From NCBI GenBank assembly GCA_023459675.1, contig JAEWTC010000088.1:1-64000 (forward strand): a stretch of 64,000 bases of DNA. The letters run 5' to 3'. This DNA comes from Bacillota bacterium (GTDB taxonomy: Bacteria; Bacillota; Clostridia; Christensenellales; Aristaeellaceae). Shown one piece after another: positions 53,783 to 61,946 of this stretch. A program made the position numbers and the translations under genes. Under the pieces are notes generated by a model. That model saw only the letters and a program-made list of their open reading frames with translations, was not told where the DNA came from and did not search any database. Each line of letters begins with the position of its first letter. Position 1 is the stretch's first letter.

Positions 53783-54295
53783 CAACGAAGGCGAGCGTAT
53801 GCCCTGCGGGCATTTGCACGCAGTGCAAAACGAACTGGAGTTGGGAGCTTTGGCAAAGTACGGCGACCGGGAGGGAACCGTACGACAATCAAAGCGAGTG
53901 GCAACGAAGGGAAGCGTATGCCCTGCGAGCATTTCGGCGAAGCTGAAAGCGACCCGGAGATGGGAGCTTTGACAAAGCACAGCAACCGTGTCAGGTTGCT
54001 GTGCGACAATCAAAGCGAGTGTATTCCGAGATCGAGCGTGCGAGAGGCGACAGCTTTTGTACAACAAAAACGTCACCACGAACTGAGCGCAGTCCGCAGC
54101 TAAACCGTACCCTAGTCCATCGTTCTGCGTCCAATCCCACGTATAAACGCCGAGAAACCTGTTTCGAGGCGAAGAGGAATCGAAGGAAAGCGTATGCCCT
54201 GCGGGCATTTCGGCGCAGCCGAAAGCGATCCGGAGATGGGAGCTTTGGCAGAGTACGGTGACCGGGAGGGAACCGTACGACAATCAAAGCGAGTG
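53783..54295. repeat. Structured intergenic repeat A, three copies (53783-53900, 53902-54021, 54179-54295)
   Basis: Three units of 117-120 bp, each ending GACAATCAAAGCGAGTG. Each has three hairpins. H1: ATGCCC-TGC-GGGCAT (imperfect in the middle copy). H2: TTTGCAC-GCA-GTGCAAA in copy 1 but TTTCGGC-GCA-GCCGAAA in copy 3 (copy 2 has a G-T pair). H3: GTACGG/CCGTAC in copies 1 and 3 but GCACAG/CTGTGC, extended to 11 bp, in copy 2. At least five compensatory base-pair changes are visible. Frames through the units are shadow reading frames on either strand. Nearby genes are the arabinose sensor and the tRNA operon. What it does is unknown. Confidence 0.85.
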
Positions 54296-54544
54296 GACGC
54301 CGCGACGCAATGAATGAGCGGTGGTTTTTTCTAAAAGAAGAAGCCGCCGCGAACTGAGCGCAGTCCGCGGATAAAACCGTTCCCTTGTCTATCGGCCGTC
54401 ATTCATCATTCCTCGTCCTAACCCTCGTAAAGCCGCATCAAAGCAAGCTTTGATGCGAGGAGGAGCCGCGACGGAGCGTGTGAGAGGCGACGGCTTTTGT
54501 GCAACAAAAACGTCGCCGCGAACTGAGCGCAGTCCGCGGCGACG
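54034..54544 (-). repeat. Structured intergenic repeat B (54034-54100, 54343-54370, 54474-54544)
   Basis: Three related copies with the minus-strand hairpin CGCGGACTG-CGCT-CAGTTCGCG followed in two copies by a T tract (GACGTTTTTGTTG). The stem is rich in GC and is perfect apart from one G-T pair. The full copies also share GAGCGTG-GAGAGGCGAC and a TTTTGT/ACAAAA pair. The copy at 54511-54544 is the terminator of the tRNA operon. The others sit between A copies or after them and look like terminator-type elements. Confidence 0.8.
54506..54544 (-). terminator. Terminator of the tRNA operon
   Basis: Minus-strand 15-bp stem (54511-54525 with 54530-54544) with loop CGCT followed by five T; one G-T pair. 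Part of repeat B. Confidence 0.88.
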
Positions 54545-54546
54545 AC

Positions 54547-54620
54547 TGGAGCGGGTGATGGGAATCGAACCCACGTGGCCAGCTTGGAAGGCTGGAACTC
54601 TGCCATTGAGCTACACCCGC
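54547..54620 (-). tRNA. tRNA-Gly (TCC)
   Basis: 74 nt with encoded CCA. Acceptor GCGGGTG pairs CACCCGC. D-arm AGCTCAATGG; anticodon stem CCAGC/GCTGG with loop CTTCCAA, anticodon TCC; T-arm GTGGG-TTCGATT-CCCAT. Last of the tRNA operon. Confidence 0.95.
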
Positions 54621-54661
54621 GTGTACGAGCTCCGGCCGCACAACCTGTACCGAGAAAAAAA

Positions 54662-54736
54662 TGGAGCGGTAGACGAGATTCGGACTCGCGACATCCACCT
54701 TGGCAAGGTGGCACTCTACCACTGAGCTACTACCGC
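54662..54736 (-). tRNA. tRNA-Gly (GCC)
   Basis: 75 nt with encoded CCA. Acceptor GCGGTAG pairs CTACCGC. Anticodon stem CCACC/GGTGG with loop TTGCCAA, anticodon GCC; T-arm CGAG-TCCGAAT-CTCG. About 40 bases from the other glycine tRNA. Confidence 0.95.
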
Positions 54737-54754
54737 ATGCTCCATCATTCGAAT

Positions 54755-54840
54755 TGGTGCGGACGAAGAGACTTGAACTCTTACGCCTTTGAGGGCACTG
54801 GAACCTAAATCCAGCGCGTCTGCCATTCCGCCACGCCCGC
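54755..54840 (-). tRNA. tRNA-Leu (TAG)
   Basis: 86 nt class II tRNA with encoded CCA. Acceptor GCGGGCG pairs with CGTCCGC (one G-T pair). Anticodon stem CTGGA/TCCAG with loop TTTAGGT, anticodon TAG. A long variable arm (GTGCCCTCAAAGGCGT) is present, as expected for leucine. First in the operon. Confidence 0.95.
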
Positions 54841-54947
54841 AGCAAATGCGCCCGGTTCAAAGCGCGCTGCCGTGCGAAGCGAGCGCTCAGGCGAGGGACG
54901 CACCCGTTGCGGCAGGCAGCCATGCGCACCGTTTCGCAACGGAGGAT

Positions 54948-54977
54948 AGTATACAATAAACACGGTCCGGCTGTCAA
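54948..54977 (-). promoter_or_regulatory. Promoter of the tRNA operon
   Basis: Minus strand: TTGACA at 54972-54977, 18-base spacer, TATACT at 54948-54953, about 108 bases before tRNA-Leu. The -35 is consensus. Confidence 0.78.
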
Positions 54978-55028
54978 CTTCAGCCCTTCAGAAACCGGCG
55001 ATTTTTTTACGGCCGCCGCCGGATAATG

Positions 55029-55065
55029 AGGCTGCCCGCCCCCATCGACGGCGGGCGGGCAGCCT
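55029..55065 (-). terminator. Hairpin downstream of the GntR-ABC operon
   Basis: 12-bp inverted repeat (55029-55040 with 55054-55065), GC-rich, 13-base loop; no T run follows on the minus strand. Possibly the 3' end of the operon; termination uncertain. Confidence 0.5.
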
Positions 55066-55116
55066 GTGCGTTCATCCTCCCGTTTCAAACGCAGCAGAGG
55101 ACGCATCCGCGTGGGT

Positions 55117-57243
55117 TTAATATCGGGTCGTGCGCTGCGCCTCTTCCCACGCTTTGATCAATGCGAGGAAGGCGCTCTCGTCTTCCGGGTTTTCAAACCG
55201 CAGGTAGACCAGGGGGAACCGGTCATAGTCGTTGCCATAGGGATCGTTGGAGTCGTAATAGCTCCAGTTAAGCTGAATGAACACGCCGGTATGATCGTCG
55301 GTCTTGGTTGCGCGGGGCAGCAGGCTCATGAATTGATTGAAGTACTCGCGCTGCAGCTTGTCGTAAGCGGACGGTTCATCCTTGGAGAACCGGCTGAAAT
55401 AGAACCCCTCGCTCTTTTGCGAAACAATGCCGTTCTCGTCCTCAAAGTTATACACGTTGAAATTCAGGTTCAAACTGTCGTTCACCCCGGCGGTTTCCGA
55501 GTCGAACCGCTGGAACATTCCGAGGATCTGCTCGGCTGGATCTTCCAGCATGAGATCGTTGTAGGAACGCATTACCAGGCTTGCGGTTTCAGGCGCGCTG
55601 AGCCGTACGGTTTCATAGTTCAGGTAGCGATGGCTGCCCTCGTACCCAGCGACGGTGATCCCCATCAGCGACTGGTTTTCGCCCTGCACAACATAGGTGC
55701 CGTCCGGCCGCATTTCCGCGGCGCGGTTGCGGTAGTAATTGCCGCTGGTCAAGCCGTTTGCCTGCGCTTCGGCGACGTAGCTTTGGTAAATCTCCTCGCT
55801 TTGCGCGCGCGTAAACCGGGTGTCTACCTCCAGATACTGTGTGTCCCTGAGCGCCGGGTAGCTTGTGACGGCCTTTGCGAACGCTTCGTTTTGCATGCGC
55901 AGGGCGTTCAGATCGTCCACATTCGCAAACTCGATGGTGCGTTTCAAGGTCGTGCCGTTCGTCAGATGAATGGTGATGGGCTCGATCACCTGGAACGGGT
56001 TGTAGTTGTACAGTTCGTAGGGTTCGCCGGCCTTTTCCTTGAGCACTCCGTCCACCGCGGTACGCAGCGCATCCGCCACATAGGTTCTCAGTTCCGCGTC
56101 GGTGAAGGCCACGTTTCGGATGAACAGGCTAGGGTACTCGGGTTCCCCGTTTTTCTCATCGTAACCGCGGAAGGTGACCGATTGAATTTGGTTGGCGTCG
56201 GGCACGGTGTTGAGCATGCTGTCCGCCGCCGTATTGATGAGAAGCGACAGGCCGAGCGCAGCCAACGGGGCGATCAGGAAGATGGGCAGGGTTTGCAGCG
56301 CCTGCTTGAATTTCGTGGAAACGATCATTTGGTAGCCGAAGAACACCGCAAGGGCTACAAGGATCAGCACCGCCGCGTAGACGGAGAAGAACTTCTGCCC
56401 GTTCATCGTTACCGGAAGCATGACCACAAACGCGATCAGCAGGGCGGTGATAATCGTCCAAACCCGGTAGCCGCCGTTTTTCTGCGCAATCTCGCTGGGG
56501 CGGCGCAGGAATGCCCAGTAGCCGATTCCAAGCATGATGAGCATCGGCGCCAGGGAGTAGAGGATATGCGGCACGGAGATGATCGACGTGTTGTACACGG
56601 GGCGCAGGAACATGGCGGCGATGCCGGTGGCGGCGTTGGTGGTGGGCAGGAGAAACGCGCCGAGATCCAGCCAGCCGACGATGGGAACCTGCTCGATGAT
56701 GCCGCGCGCGATGATGAACTGCACGAAACGCGGGAAGAACAGCACCACGCCCGTGGACGCCAGCGCGGTGACGACGGTGCCCGAGAGCGAGCAGCCGATG
56801 GCGGCGGCCGCATAGACGATCATCGACGCCACGAAGAAGAACAGCACCGACAGCGGGATGTACGCCGGTACGAACGGGCTGCCGCTGATCAGGAGGATGG
56901 CGAGTATTTCCAGCGCGTTAAGCAGAATGGTTCCGCCCATCCAGGTGGCGGTCGCCAGCGTGACGGACAGGAACAGGTCGCCGCGCTTGACGGGCAGGCT
57001 GTGGTATACGTCGCTGGCCCTGCGTGAGAACAGGAACGAAAAGCCGTAGAACGCGAAGAGGACCGCGGTGAATACGTAGTAGCGGAGGATGGGCATCAGC
57101 GACATCGCCGACAGCGCCCGTTCAATGTGAACGGATCCAAAGCAGCTCTGTCCCCCGTCGACCAGCGTATAGATCATTGTGATCGCCAGAAGCGGGATGC
57201 CGAGAACCGCGGTTTTCCGAAGCATTTCCTTATAGGTTTTCAT
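55117..57243 (-). CDS. ABC transporter permease with large external domain (DUF6449-type)
   Basis: 708 aa. N-terminal half has about ten membrane helices with a cytosolic SRRASDVYHSLPVKR segment typical of bacitracin-type or YtrC/D-like ABC permeases. A C-terminal region of about 340 residues (from about 370) is extracytosolic, acidic and shows repeated YxxxY/PxL motifs. Length and order agree with a large-domain permease associated with YtrB-type ATPases. It starts with ATGA overlap of the ATPase gene. Export or sensing of a cell-envelope active compound is inferred. Confidence 0.78.
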   Translation of the reverse strand: MKTYKEMLRKTAVLGIPLLAITMIYTLVDGGQSCFGSVHIERALSAMSLMPILRYYVFTAVLFAFYGFSFLFSRRASDVYHSLPVKRGDLFLSVTLATATWMGGTILLNALEILAILLISGSPFVPAYIPLSVLFFFVASMIVYAAAAIGCSLSGTVVTALASTGVVLFFPRFVQFIIARGIIEQVPIVGWLDLGAFLLPTTNAATGIAAMFLRPVYNTSIISVPHILYSLAPMLIMLGIGYWAFLRRPSEIAQKNGGYRVWTIITALLIAFVVMLPVTMNGQKFFSVYAAVLILVALAVFFGYQMIVSTKFKQALQTLPIFLIAPLAALGLSLLINTAADSMLNTVPDANQIQSVTFRGYDEKNGEPEYPSLFIRNVAFTDAELRTYVADALRTAVDGVLKEKAGEPYELYNYNPFQVIEPITIHLTNGTTLKRTIEFANVDDLNALRMQNEAFAKAVTSYPALRDTQYLEVDTRFTRAQSEEIYQSYVAEAQANGLTSGNYYRNRAAEMRPDGTYVVQGENQSLMGITVAGYEGSHRYLNYETVRLSAPETASLVMRSYNDLMLEDPAEQILGMFQRFDSETAGVNDSLNLNFNVYNFEDENGIVSQKSEGFYFSRFSKDEPSAYDKLQREYFNQFMSLLPRATKTDDHTGVFIQLNWSYYDSNDPYGNDYDRFPLVYLRFENPEDESAFLALIKAWEEAQRTTRY

Positions 57244-58145
57244 GCCTTATCCTCTCCTTTCTGAAACGCGTATCCCAGCGCTTCCATCTCATACACGAAA
57301 ATTTCTTCCAGCGTCATGGGCACGACCTCCAGCAGAAGCGGTTCCATGGCTTCCAGCTTCGCGCGGCAGGCTGCCCGGTCTCCCCGGACGATAAGGCTGG
57401 ATACGCTACCCTGCCGGTTGTGCGAAACGATATCCAAGCCTGCGAATTTCGTTTGGTCGTACTCCTCACGGAAGGCGACCTGCATCTTGAAAATGGAGGT
57501 TTTCAGCTCGCCGACGTCGCTTTCCATCACGATGCCGCCCTTGTACAGGAGCGCAAGCTGATCGCAGGTATCTTCCAGTTCGCGCAGGGAATGGCTGGTG
57601 ACGATCACCGTCGCCCCGCGGTCGAACACCTCGTCGTAAAGCTTGCGCTTCACAAGGCCGCGCATCACGGGATCCAGGCCGTCGAAGGTTTCGTCGAAGA
57701 AGTAGACCTGCGCGCCGGTGCTCAGGGCAAGAATGGTGGCCGCCTGCCTGCGCATGCCCTTGCTGAAGGTAACCAGCGGCCGGTCCATCGGCAGTTCAAA
57801 CTCGCGGACCAGCGCGTCAAACCTCTTGAAGTCGTAGTGTTCGTACGCAGAGGCGTACAGCGCGGCCATGCGCTTCATATCGGCATGCGCAAGCGCGAAA
57901 GGTTCGTCTGCCACGAAGACGCAGCGCTTTTTCACGCTCAGGTTCTCGAAAACCGGCTGCTGATCCATGGTGATGCTGCCTTCGTCCGGCCGGTACACGC
58001 CGCTGGCCAGCCGCAGGAACGTGGATTTTCCCGCTCCGTTTGCGCCGACCAGCCCATATACGCAGCCATCGGGAATCCGGCAGCTTAAGTGGTCCAGCGC
58101 AACGACGTCGGAAAACCGCTTAGTCACGTTGCTAGCAATAATCAT
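57240..58145 (-). CDS. ABC transporter ATP-binding protein (YtrB-like)
   Basis: 301 aa. Walker A GANGAGKST near residues 34-42; signature FSKGMRRQ; Walker B VYFFDETFDGLD, where the usual Glu is followed by Thr rather than Pro; H-loop VTSHSL. Overlaps the GntR gene (58142-58145) and the permease (57240-57243) by ATGA. The C-terminal 70 residues are an added regulatory domain. Confidence 0.9.
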   Translation of the reverse strand: MIIASNVTKRFSDVVALDHLSCRIPDGCVYGLVGANGAGKSTFLRLASGVYRPDEGSITMDQQPVFENLSVKKRCVFVADEPFALAHADMKRMAALYASAYEHYDFKRFDALVREFELPMDRPLVTFSKGMRRQAATILALSTGAQVYFFDETFDGLDPVMRGLVKRKLYDEVFDRGATVIVTSHSLRELEDTCDQLALLYKGGIVMESDVGELKTSIFKMQVAFREEYDQTKFAGLDIVSHNRQGSVSSLIVRGDRAACRAKLEAMEPLLLEVVPMTLEEIFVYEMEALGYAFQKGEDKA

Positions 58146-58549
58146 GTCGTTAATCCTTTCTTCCGGGCTAGCGCAGCGTTTTCGCCGGCTGCGTAACCTT
58201 TTTCTACGGCTTCCGTCACCAGCCGTTTTTCGATGCCCGCGGCGCTGAGCCTGGCGCTGAGATGCTCAACGTCGCTGACCAGCGCAAGCATCCGCGCCTT
58301 GATCCGCTCCCTGGCGTCCTTCCCGATGAAGCGGCCGTTGCCCGGCGCGCTGGTGGTAATCCCTTCCCGCTCGAGCTCCGCATAGGCTTTCTGCAGCGTG
58401 TTGGGGTTGGCCGACAGCGTTTGCGATAACGCGCGCACGCTGGGGAGCTGATCCCCGGGCTGCAAAACGCCCGATGCGATCATGAGCTCTGTTTGCTCAA
58501 TGATCTGCTCATAGATGGGCTTCCTGCCCAAACGATCAATCTGAAACAT
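58142..58549 (-). CDS. GntR-family regulator, YtrA subfamily
   Basis: 135 aa. Short GntR protein with an N-terminal winged helix: PIYEQIIEQTELMIASGVLQPGDQLPSVRALSQTLSANPNTLQKAYAELEREG read in parts. The tail is helical and short, as in YtrA, with no ligand domain. Translationally coupled with the ABC genes. A palindrome between its promoter and start codon is a suitable operator; bacitracin-like or vancomycin-like wall stress is the known signal of YtrA relatives, unproven here. Confidence 0.92.
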   Translation of the reverse strand: MFQIDRLGRKPIYEQIIEQTELMIASGVLQPGDQLPSVRALSQTLSANPNTLQKAYAELEREGITTSAPGNGRFIGKDARERIKARMLALVSDVEHLSARLSAAGIEKRLVTEAVEKGYAAGENAALARKKGLTT

Positions 58550-58569
58550 GGCTCATTCCTTTCCGTACA

Positions 58570-58592
58570 GTGTATTAGTTGTCCTAGTACAC
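58570..58592 (-). promoter_or_regulatory. YtrA-type operator palindrome
   Basis: GTGTATTAG-TTGTC-CTAGTACAC: 9-bp arms with one mismatch around five bases, located between the -10 (58597-58602) and the start codon. An extra half-site TAGTACAC lies at 58603-58610, on the other side of the -10. Confidence 0.8.
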
Positions 58593-58596
58593 CTGC

Positions 58597-58625
58597 ATCA
58601 TATAGTACACCCGCCGCTTTGTCAA
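58597..58625 (-). promoter_or_regulatory. Promoter of the GntR-ABC operon
   Basis: Minus strand: TTGACA at 58620-58625, 17-base spacer, TATGAT at 58597-58602. The operator half-site lies within the spacer. Confidence 0.8.
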
Positions 58626-58635
58626 GCGTCTTGCG

Positions 58636-58668
58636 AAAAAAAACCGCCGGATGGCGTGCATCCGGCGG
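58636..58668 (-). terminator. Terminator of the sigma/anti-sigma operon
   Basis: Minus strand: perfect 10-bp stem CCGCCGGATG-CACGC-CATCCGGCGG followed by eight T. Confidence 0.92.
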
Positions 58669-58689
58669 AAAGGCTTTCCTTGCTTGGGT

Positions 58690-59622
58690 TTACTGGGATA
58701 CGGCGTCGTCGAACGCGCTAAAAAACTCCGGGCAGCTCCACGTGCCGCAGGCGCTGAGCGTGCCGCCGCCCACGTTCATCTGCACGTTGAGGCCGTTGGA
58801 CAGCCAGATCAGCAGACTTTGGCTGCGGTTGGCGCTCTCGGCCGCGCCTTCGTAGCGCGCGTTTTGAAGAAGCACGTTCATCAGTTCTTCCGCCTGCGCG
58901 GGATCGTCGATCACGCCGACGTCCGAAAGCTCCATCGCAACCGCCCGCGCGCTGCCCAGCAGCACGTCTTGCAGGGTTTCCCCGCCCAGTACGGCCACGC
59001 CGCTGAAACCGGCGCGCTGGAACACGCGCAGGCTGCCGTTCACGGTCGCGGCAACCGCCGCGCCCTGCATGCCCTTCACGGCGTATACGGGTTCGTTGGC
59101 CGCCACCACGTTGCTTACGGTTCCCGCGGTGCTGACGGCCGGTTCCGCGGTGAATTCCGCCACGATCCCAAGCTGCTCGCCCAGCAAATCGCCCGGCAGG
59201 CTTTCGGGCGCGGTCAGCATACGGTACGCCGCGTCTCCCAGTTTCACCAGGGGATAGCCTGAGCTCTGCCCCGACGCGAAAATCGAGCGGTACTTGGGCG
59301 TTTGCCCGGCGGATTCGCTGATATGCACGCTGCCCGCCGGTACGCTGGCCGTAAGGGCAAAGTCCGTCGCGGCGGCGCTGCCTCCGGCGGAACGGGTAAC
59401 CACGCTGATATCGCCGCCGCTCGGCAGCAGACGCGGCAAGGCAAACAGCCCGGCGCCCGCCAGCACAACCACGGCGGCGCAGCCGATGAGCACCGGCCGC
59501 CACTGCAGAAAACGGCGTTTTGGTTTTTGCGAAAGCCTGATCTGTTCCAGAAGGCACGCGTCGGCATTCAGCCCGGCAAGGCCGCGGTCGCAGATCTCTT
59601 TGAGGCATTCCAGATTCTTCAT
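58690..59622 (-). CDS. Membrane protein, probable anti-sigma partner of the ECF sigma factor
   Basis: 310 aa. Short N-terminal cytosolic part (about 42 residues: MKNLECLKEICDRGLAGLNAD...) with a few Cys, one membrane helix (43-64), then an extracytosolic domain of about 240 residues ending in ECP-type CGTWSCPEFF. Start 59622 overlaps the sigma gene stop by one base (TAATG), with GGGGGAGA ahead of it. The N-terminal segment is shorter than classic ZAS anti-sigma domains and the HxxxCxxC motif is not clear, so anti-sigma function is inferred from pairing. Confidence 0.65.
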   Translation of the reverse strand: MKNLECLKEICDRGLAGLNADACLLEQIRLSQKPKRRFLQWRPVLIGCAAVVVLAGAGLFALPRLLPSGGDISVVTRSAGGSAAATDFALTASVPAGSVHISESAGQTPKYRSIFASGQSSGYPLVKLGDAAYRMLTAPESLPGDLLGEQLGIVAEFTAEPAVSTAGTVSNVVAANEPVYAVKGMQGAAVAATVNGSLRVFQRAGFSGVAVLGGETLQDVLLGSARAVAMELSDVGVIDDPAQAEELMNVLLQNARYEGAAESANRSQSLLIWLSNGLNVQMNVGGGTLSACGTWSCPEFFSAFDDAVSQ

Positions 59623-60128
59623 TACGCGTCTCCCCCTTCCAGAAAATCTTTCAACTTCGCGCGCGCGCGCGATAGACGGCTGGATATGGTCCCCTCCGGC
59701 AAGTGAAGGATCTCCGCGATCTCGCTGATGCCGAAGTTTTGGTAGTAGAACAGTAAAATCACTTCGCGGAATTGCATGGGCAGCCGGTGGACGGCGTTCA
59801 TCATCGCTTCCTCGTCGTCCCGCCTGTCCCGGTCGTCCTCGGCCGGAACCAGCTCGAACTGCGGGCTGCCAAGCATTACGCGCTTTACCCATCCGCTTCG
59901 CCACAGGTCGCGGCAGCGGTTGAGCGCCACCTTCAATAGCCAGGCTTTCTCATGGCCGGGCTGCAGCTTTGTGCCGCTGGTCATCAGCCGTACGAACGCA
60001 TCCTGGCAAACTTCCTCGGCCAGATGCCGGTCGTTCAAGTAGAAATAGCACACGCGGAGAACGTCGTTGGCATATTGCTTGTACAGCGCTTCGACGTCCA
60101 ACCCGGCAGGCTCCACTCGCTCCGTCAT
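59622..60128 (-). CDS. ECF-type RNA polymerase sigma factor
   Basis: 168 aa, sigma-2 and sigma-4 regions only. Region 2 begins LYKQYANDVLRVCYFYLNDRHLAEEVCQDAFVRL in parts; region 4 carries the MQFREVILLFYYQNFGISEIAEILHLPEGTISSRLSRARAKLK helix-turn-helix. It likely directs a small stress regulon together with the membrane partner. SD GGGAGG is 13 bases from ATG 60128, longer than ideal. Its own recognition sequence cannot be read from one gene. Confidence 0.93.
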   Translation of the reverse strand: MTERVEPAGLDVEALYKQYANDVLRVCYFYLNDRHLAEEVCQDAFVRLMTSGTKLQPGHEKAWLLKVALNRCRDLWRSGWVKRVMLGSPQFELVPAEDDRDRRDDEEAMMNAVHRLPMQFREVILLFYYQNFGISEIAEILHLPEGTISSRLSRARAKLKDFLEGGDA

Positions 60129-60313
60129 AATAACGGTTTATCCTCCCTATTTCTTGCACGCGGCGCAAGATTTCTTGGGTCAGTCAGGAAACATTGTAAC
60201 ATTTGCAAATGCGCAACGCAACGCCCGGTTGAAATTGCCGGAAAACCTTTTGCCCGCACTGTTTTCATGGTATGATGGTGCTCAAATAAACGATCCGTGA
60301 GGAGGCCCCGCCC

Positions 60314-60895
60314 ATGCAAAGCAGGCTGAACCGGCAGGAAGCGCTCGCGCTTTTGAAACAGTATAACAAAGAACCGTTCCACATTCTCCACGCGCTGACC
60401 GTGGAAGGCGTGATGCGCTGGTATGCCAACGACCTCGGGTTTGCCGACGAGGCGGATTTCTGGGCGACGGCCGGGCTTCTGCACGACGTCGATTTCGAGC
60501 TTTATCCAGAGCAGCATTGCAGGAAAGCGCCGGAGCTTTTGCGAAACGGCGGCGCGGATGAGGCGATGATCCACGCCGTATGTTCCCACGGCTACGGCAT
60601 CTGCGCGGACGTGCAGCCGGAGCACCTCATGGAAAAGGTGCTGTTCGCCGCCGACGAGCTGACCGGGCTGATCGGCGCGGCGGCGCTGATGCGCCCGTCC
60701 AAAAGCGTGCAGGACATGGAGCTGAAAAGCCTCAAAAAGAAGTTCAAGGACAAGGGTTTTGCCGCGGGCTGCTCCCGGGAGACGATCGCGCGGGGAGCGG
60801 AGATGCTTTCGTGGGAGCTGGATACGCTGCTGGAGAAGACCCTGCTCGCCATGCGCGCCTGCGAAGCGTTCGTAAACGCGGAAACCGGCGCGTAG
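60314..60895 (+). CDS. HD-domain hydrolase
   Basis: 193 aa. The HD motif is LLHDVD (H57, D58, with D60), with H23/H26 in HILHAL as upstream ligands and a downstream H in CSHGYG. Proteins of this type are phosphohydrolases with metal centres, many of unknown substrate. GAGGAGG before the ATG. Alone in direction, followed by its own terminator. Confidence 0.85.
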   Translation: MQSRLNRQEALALLKQYNKEPFHILHALTVEGVMRWYANDLGFADEADFWATAGLLHDVDFELYPEQHCRKAPELLRNGGADEAMIHAVCSHGYGICADVQPEHLMEKVLFAADELTGLIGAAALMRPSKSVQDMELKSLKKKFKDKGFAAGCSRETIARGAEMLSWELDTLLEKTLLAMRACEAFVNAETGA

Positions 60896-60912
60896 TTCGC
60901 CGGCCATTTTTT
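60885..60912 (+). terminator. Terminator of the HD-domain gene
   Basis: CCGGCG (60885-60890) pairs with CGCCGG (60898-60903); CCA and six T follow. The stem overlaps the stop codon. Confidence 0.8.
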
Positions 60913-61011
60913 ACGAATATTCGCCGCTTGTTCACAATTCATTCATAACTTGGCCGGTTCCGTCTGCTATAATTTAGGCGTATCAAACGCTTGCCATGGA
61001 GGGATCGGACG

Positions 61012-61935
61012 TTGGTCGAGGTACAGGGCGTCAGCAAGAAGTACGGCAATGTGGAAGCGCTGCGCGGCGTTACGCTGAAGGCGGAGCAGGGCCGCGTGCT
61101 GGGCTTGCTCGGCCAGAACGGCGCGGGCAAAACGACGCTGCTGAACATTATCACGGGCTGCCTTGCGCCCAGCGCCGGCCGTGTGCTGATCAACGGGCAG
61201 GATCCGCTTTTAAACCCCGCGGACGCCAAACGGGTCCTCGGCTATATGCCCGAGCATCCGCCCCTGTACGACGAGATGACCGTGGAAGAGTACCTCCGTT
61301 TCTCCGCGGCCTTGAAAAAGGTAACCCGCGCGCAGATCCCCGCCCACGTGCGCGAGGTGATGCAAAACGCCGGGCTGACCGAAGTGCGCACCCGTATGCT
61401 GGGGCATTTGAGCAAGGGCTACCGCCAGCGCGCGGGCCTTGCGCAGGCGCTGTGCGGCAACCCGGAGGTTTTGGTTCTCGACGAACCGACCGCCGGGCTG
61501 GACCCCAAGCAGATTACCGAGATCCGCGCCTTGATCCGCAGTTTGAGCAAGGATAGGACCATCATATTCTCCTCGCATATTCTGCCCGAGGTGCGCCAGC
61601 TGTGCGACCGCGTGGTAATACTCCACCGCGGCCAGGTAAAGCTGGACGCCGATCTGAACTCCATCGGCGGCGGAAGCGCCACCCTGCACTGCCGCATTCA
61701 GGGAGATGGAAAACGCCTGCGGGCCGCCCTGCAGCACATGGATGATCTGCTGGACATGCAGATATTGCCCTCGTCCGACCCGGGGGAGATTGCGCTTTCG
61801 CTGTCGTTTGGCAAAACCGCGATGCCGGAAAAGCAGGTGTTTACCCTGTGCAGCGCCATGGGCGCGCCGATTCTGCGCATGACGCGCCATGAGGACGATC
61901 TGGAGCAGATCTTCCTGCAGGCGATCGCCGAATAG
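61012..61935 (+). CDS. ABC transporter ATP-binding protein (GldA-like)
   Basis: 307 aa. TTG start at 61012 with GGAGGG eight bases upstream (60998-61003); the in-frame ATG at 60991 lies before the SD. Walker A GQNGAGKTT, signature LSKGYRQR, Walker B VLDEPTAGLDP, H-loop FSSHIL. Forms a GldA-GldF-GldG-like transporter with the two following genes. A TATAAT is at 60968-60973, without a clear -35. Confidence 0.9.
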   Translation: MVEVQGVSKKYGNVEALRGVTLKAEQGRVLGLLGQNGAGKTTLLNIITGCLAPSAGRVLINGQDPLLNPADAKRVLGYMPEHPPLYDEMTVEEYLRFSAALKKVTRAQIPAHVREVMQNAGLTEVRTRMLGHLSKGYRQRAGLAQALCGNPEVLVLDEPTAGLDPKQITEIRALIRSLSKDRTIIFSSHILPEVRQLCDRVVILHRGQVKLDADLNSIGGGSATLHCRIQGDGKRLRAALQHMDDLLDMQILPSSDPGEIALSLSFGKTAMPEKQVFTLCSAMGAPILRMTRHEDDLEQIFLQAIAE

Positions 61936-61946
61936 GAGGTTGCGGT

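Noticed and set aside
53771..54283. 170-residue minus-strand ORF through the repeats
   Set aside because: The reading frame crosses the A and B repeats whose arms vary by base pairing, not by codon; start and SD are lacking.
55066..57027. 653-residue plus-strand ORF
   Set aside because: Antisense shadow of the large ABC permease; composition is rich in Arg, His and Gln and there is no SD.
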